In this document: in pieces, positions 63,366 to 64,000 of the stretch
How the letters are laid out: every line of letters begins with the position of its first letter
How positions within the stretch are numbered: the first letter of the stretch is position 1
Assembly (NCBI RefSeq): GCF_019355555.1
Contig: NZ_CP072142.1
Coordinates: 1,178,001-1,242,000, forward strand
DNA: 64,000 nt
Direction: 5' to 3'
DNA from: Rhizobium sp. L51/94
GTDB lineage: Bacteria > Pseudomonadota > Alphaproteobacteria > Rhizobiales > Rhizobiaceae
Notes under the pieces: model-generated
What the model was told of the DNA's origin: nothing
Database searches by the model: none
Seen by the model: only the letters and a program-made list of their open reading frames with translations
Made by a program: the position numbers and the translations under genes

Positions 63366-64000
63366 ACAGTCGGAACTCTCGCTGACCCTCAACAGCTCGT
63401 CCGGAAGCTCTCGATGAGCGCCTCGAGTGCGTACATGCTCTCTGCCTGCGACCAGCCTGCCCCTTGAGCTTCGTCGAGACGGCGCAATCACAGAAGCTCC
63501 AAGGCTTCCTGGCAATCCATATCTGTGTTCTCCTACACGGCTGTGTGGCGGGCTGTCGGATAGGCATAATTGGACCCTATTGATGGAGCGGACCTGTCGC
63601 GCCCAATAACAGGCTTTATGCTAATATTGATATGCCTCCACTATAATCGAAATCATAGCAGCGCGAGATACGATCTGCCCAGGCCTTCGATGTCCTATCC
63701 CCTTAGGGTTGACAGGTGCTCCCTAAGCGGTCGTGAGCGGCCAACGGGGAGATGCTTGCACACGGCTTTGGCCTAACAACCGGCTTGCGCGGCTCGTCAA
63801 CCACCCGACACCCGGATAGCGCCTGCGTCGCCGAACGTACGCTGACCCTTGGCGACCTGGCTTACAGATATGTCCGCAGAAACCCCGATTTCGCCACCTA
63901 ATGCTCCATCCTCCCAGCTCTCAGACTCGTGCGACAGGTCGCCCCCCCGATGGCCTTACACCGGCCGAGTTCCCTTCGGTGATCGATTGGACGAAGATGT
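63366..64000. other. No supported gene at right edge
   Basis: No convincing gene. The last 100 bp in the forward direction (PPDGLTPAEFPSVIDWTK) read like coding sequence that could continue past the window, but there is too little to name it. Confidence 0.35.

Noticed and set aside
63366..64000. Gene entering from the right edge
   Set aside because: A coding-like stretch at the very end is too short to establish frame, strand or family.

Overview
The window looks like part of a Rhizobiaceae genome (Rhizobium, Agrobacterium or Ensifer type). Lineage markers are a RopA-type porin, a Ros/MucR zinc-finger regulator, three SyrB-family proteins in a row, a DUF982 protein and an HWE histidine kinase. 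The mix of catabolic islands, ABC importers and decaying genes suggests an accessory replicon or an accessory chromosomal region. That is an inference, because no replication or transfer genes are visible.

Layout. (1) 1-11.8 kb: a nicotinic acid degradation locus. nicA-nicB (nicotinate hydroxylase with a fused triple-haem cytochrome c) run leftward, followed 10 bp later by a GH106-like glycosidase that leaves the window. nicC-nicD-nicE-nicF-nicX-nicR run rightward. Two palindromes in the divergent gap are likely NicR operators. Together the genes take nicotinate through 6-hydroxynicotinate, 2,5-dihydroxypyridine, N-formylmaleamate, maleamate and maleate to fumarate. (2) 11.8-18.3 kb: gene-poor DNA with an unrecognised broken ORF, a decayed peptide-ABC ATPase, a decayed MucR-like fragment, a DUF982 gene, an intact MucR-family gene and three tandem SyrB-family genes. 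(3) 18.3-24.3 kb: RopA porin with a clear terminator, a GGDEF-EAL protein divergent from a methyltransferase-like gene, and a YdcF-like protein. (4) 24.6-36.4 kb: a glycoside utilisation locus with GH38 alpha-mannosidase, a Tat-exported binding protein, two permeases, an ATPase, a ROK repressor, a sugar isomerase/epimerase, a Gfo/Idh/MocA dehydrogenase and a PfkB kinase. (5) 37-43.1 kb: PhoX-type phosphatase, a YqaA-like membrane protein, and a KaiC-like ATPase translationally coupled to an HWE kinase. (6) 43.3-48 kb: an IS remnant, an array of 15-bp direct repeats in front of a Fic-domain gene, a TetR gene, and a wrecked RND adaptor joined to a ketopantoate-reductase fragment. (7) 48-64 kb: SDR/ArsR pair, a DUF3800 gene split by one amber codon, small hypotheticals, Nudix hydrolase, a frameshifted serine hydrolase, CPBP protease, phosphodiester glycosidase, a 2'-5' RNA ligase remnant, GNAT, and an SsuABC-like importer (binding protein frameshifted) with an NtaA/SoxA-type flavin monooxygenase.

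The strongest unexplained signal is the 200-bp repeat array (43943-44141) whose last unit abuts the ribosome-binding site of the Fic gene. Other second-look items are the four dispersed GGCCC-centred palindromes in the right third, the SyrB trio, the glycosidase attached to the nicotinate operon, and the cluster of genes broken by single mutations between 46 and 60 kb. No tRNA, rRNA or CRISPR array was seen.
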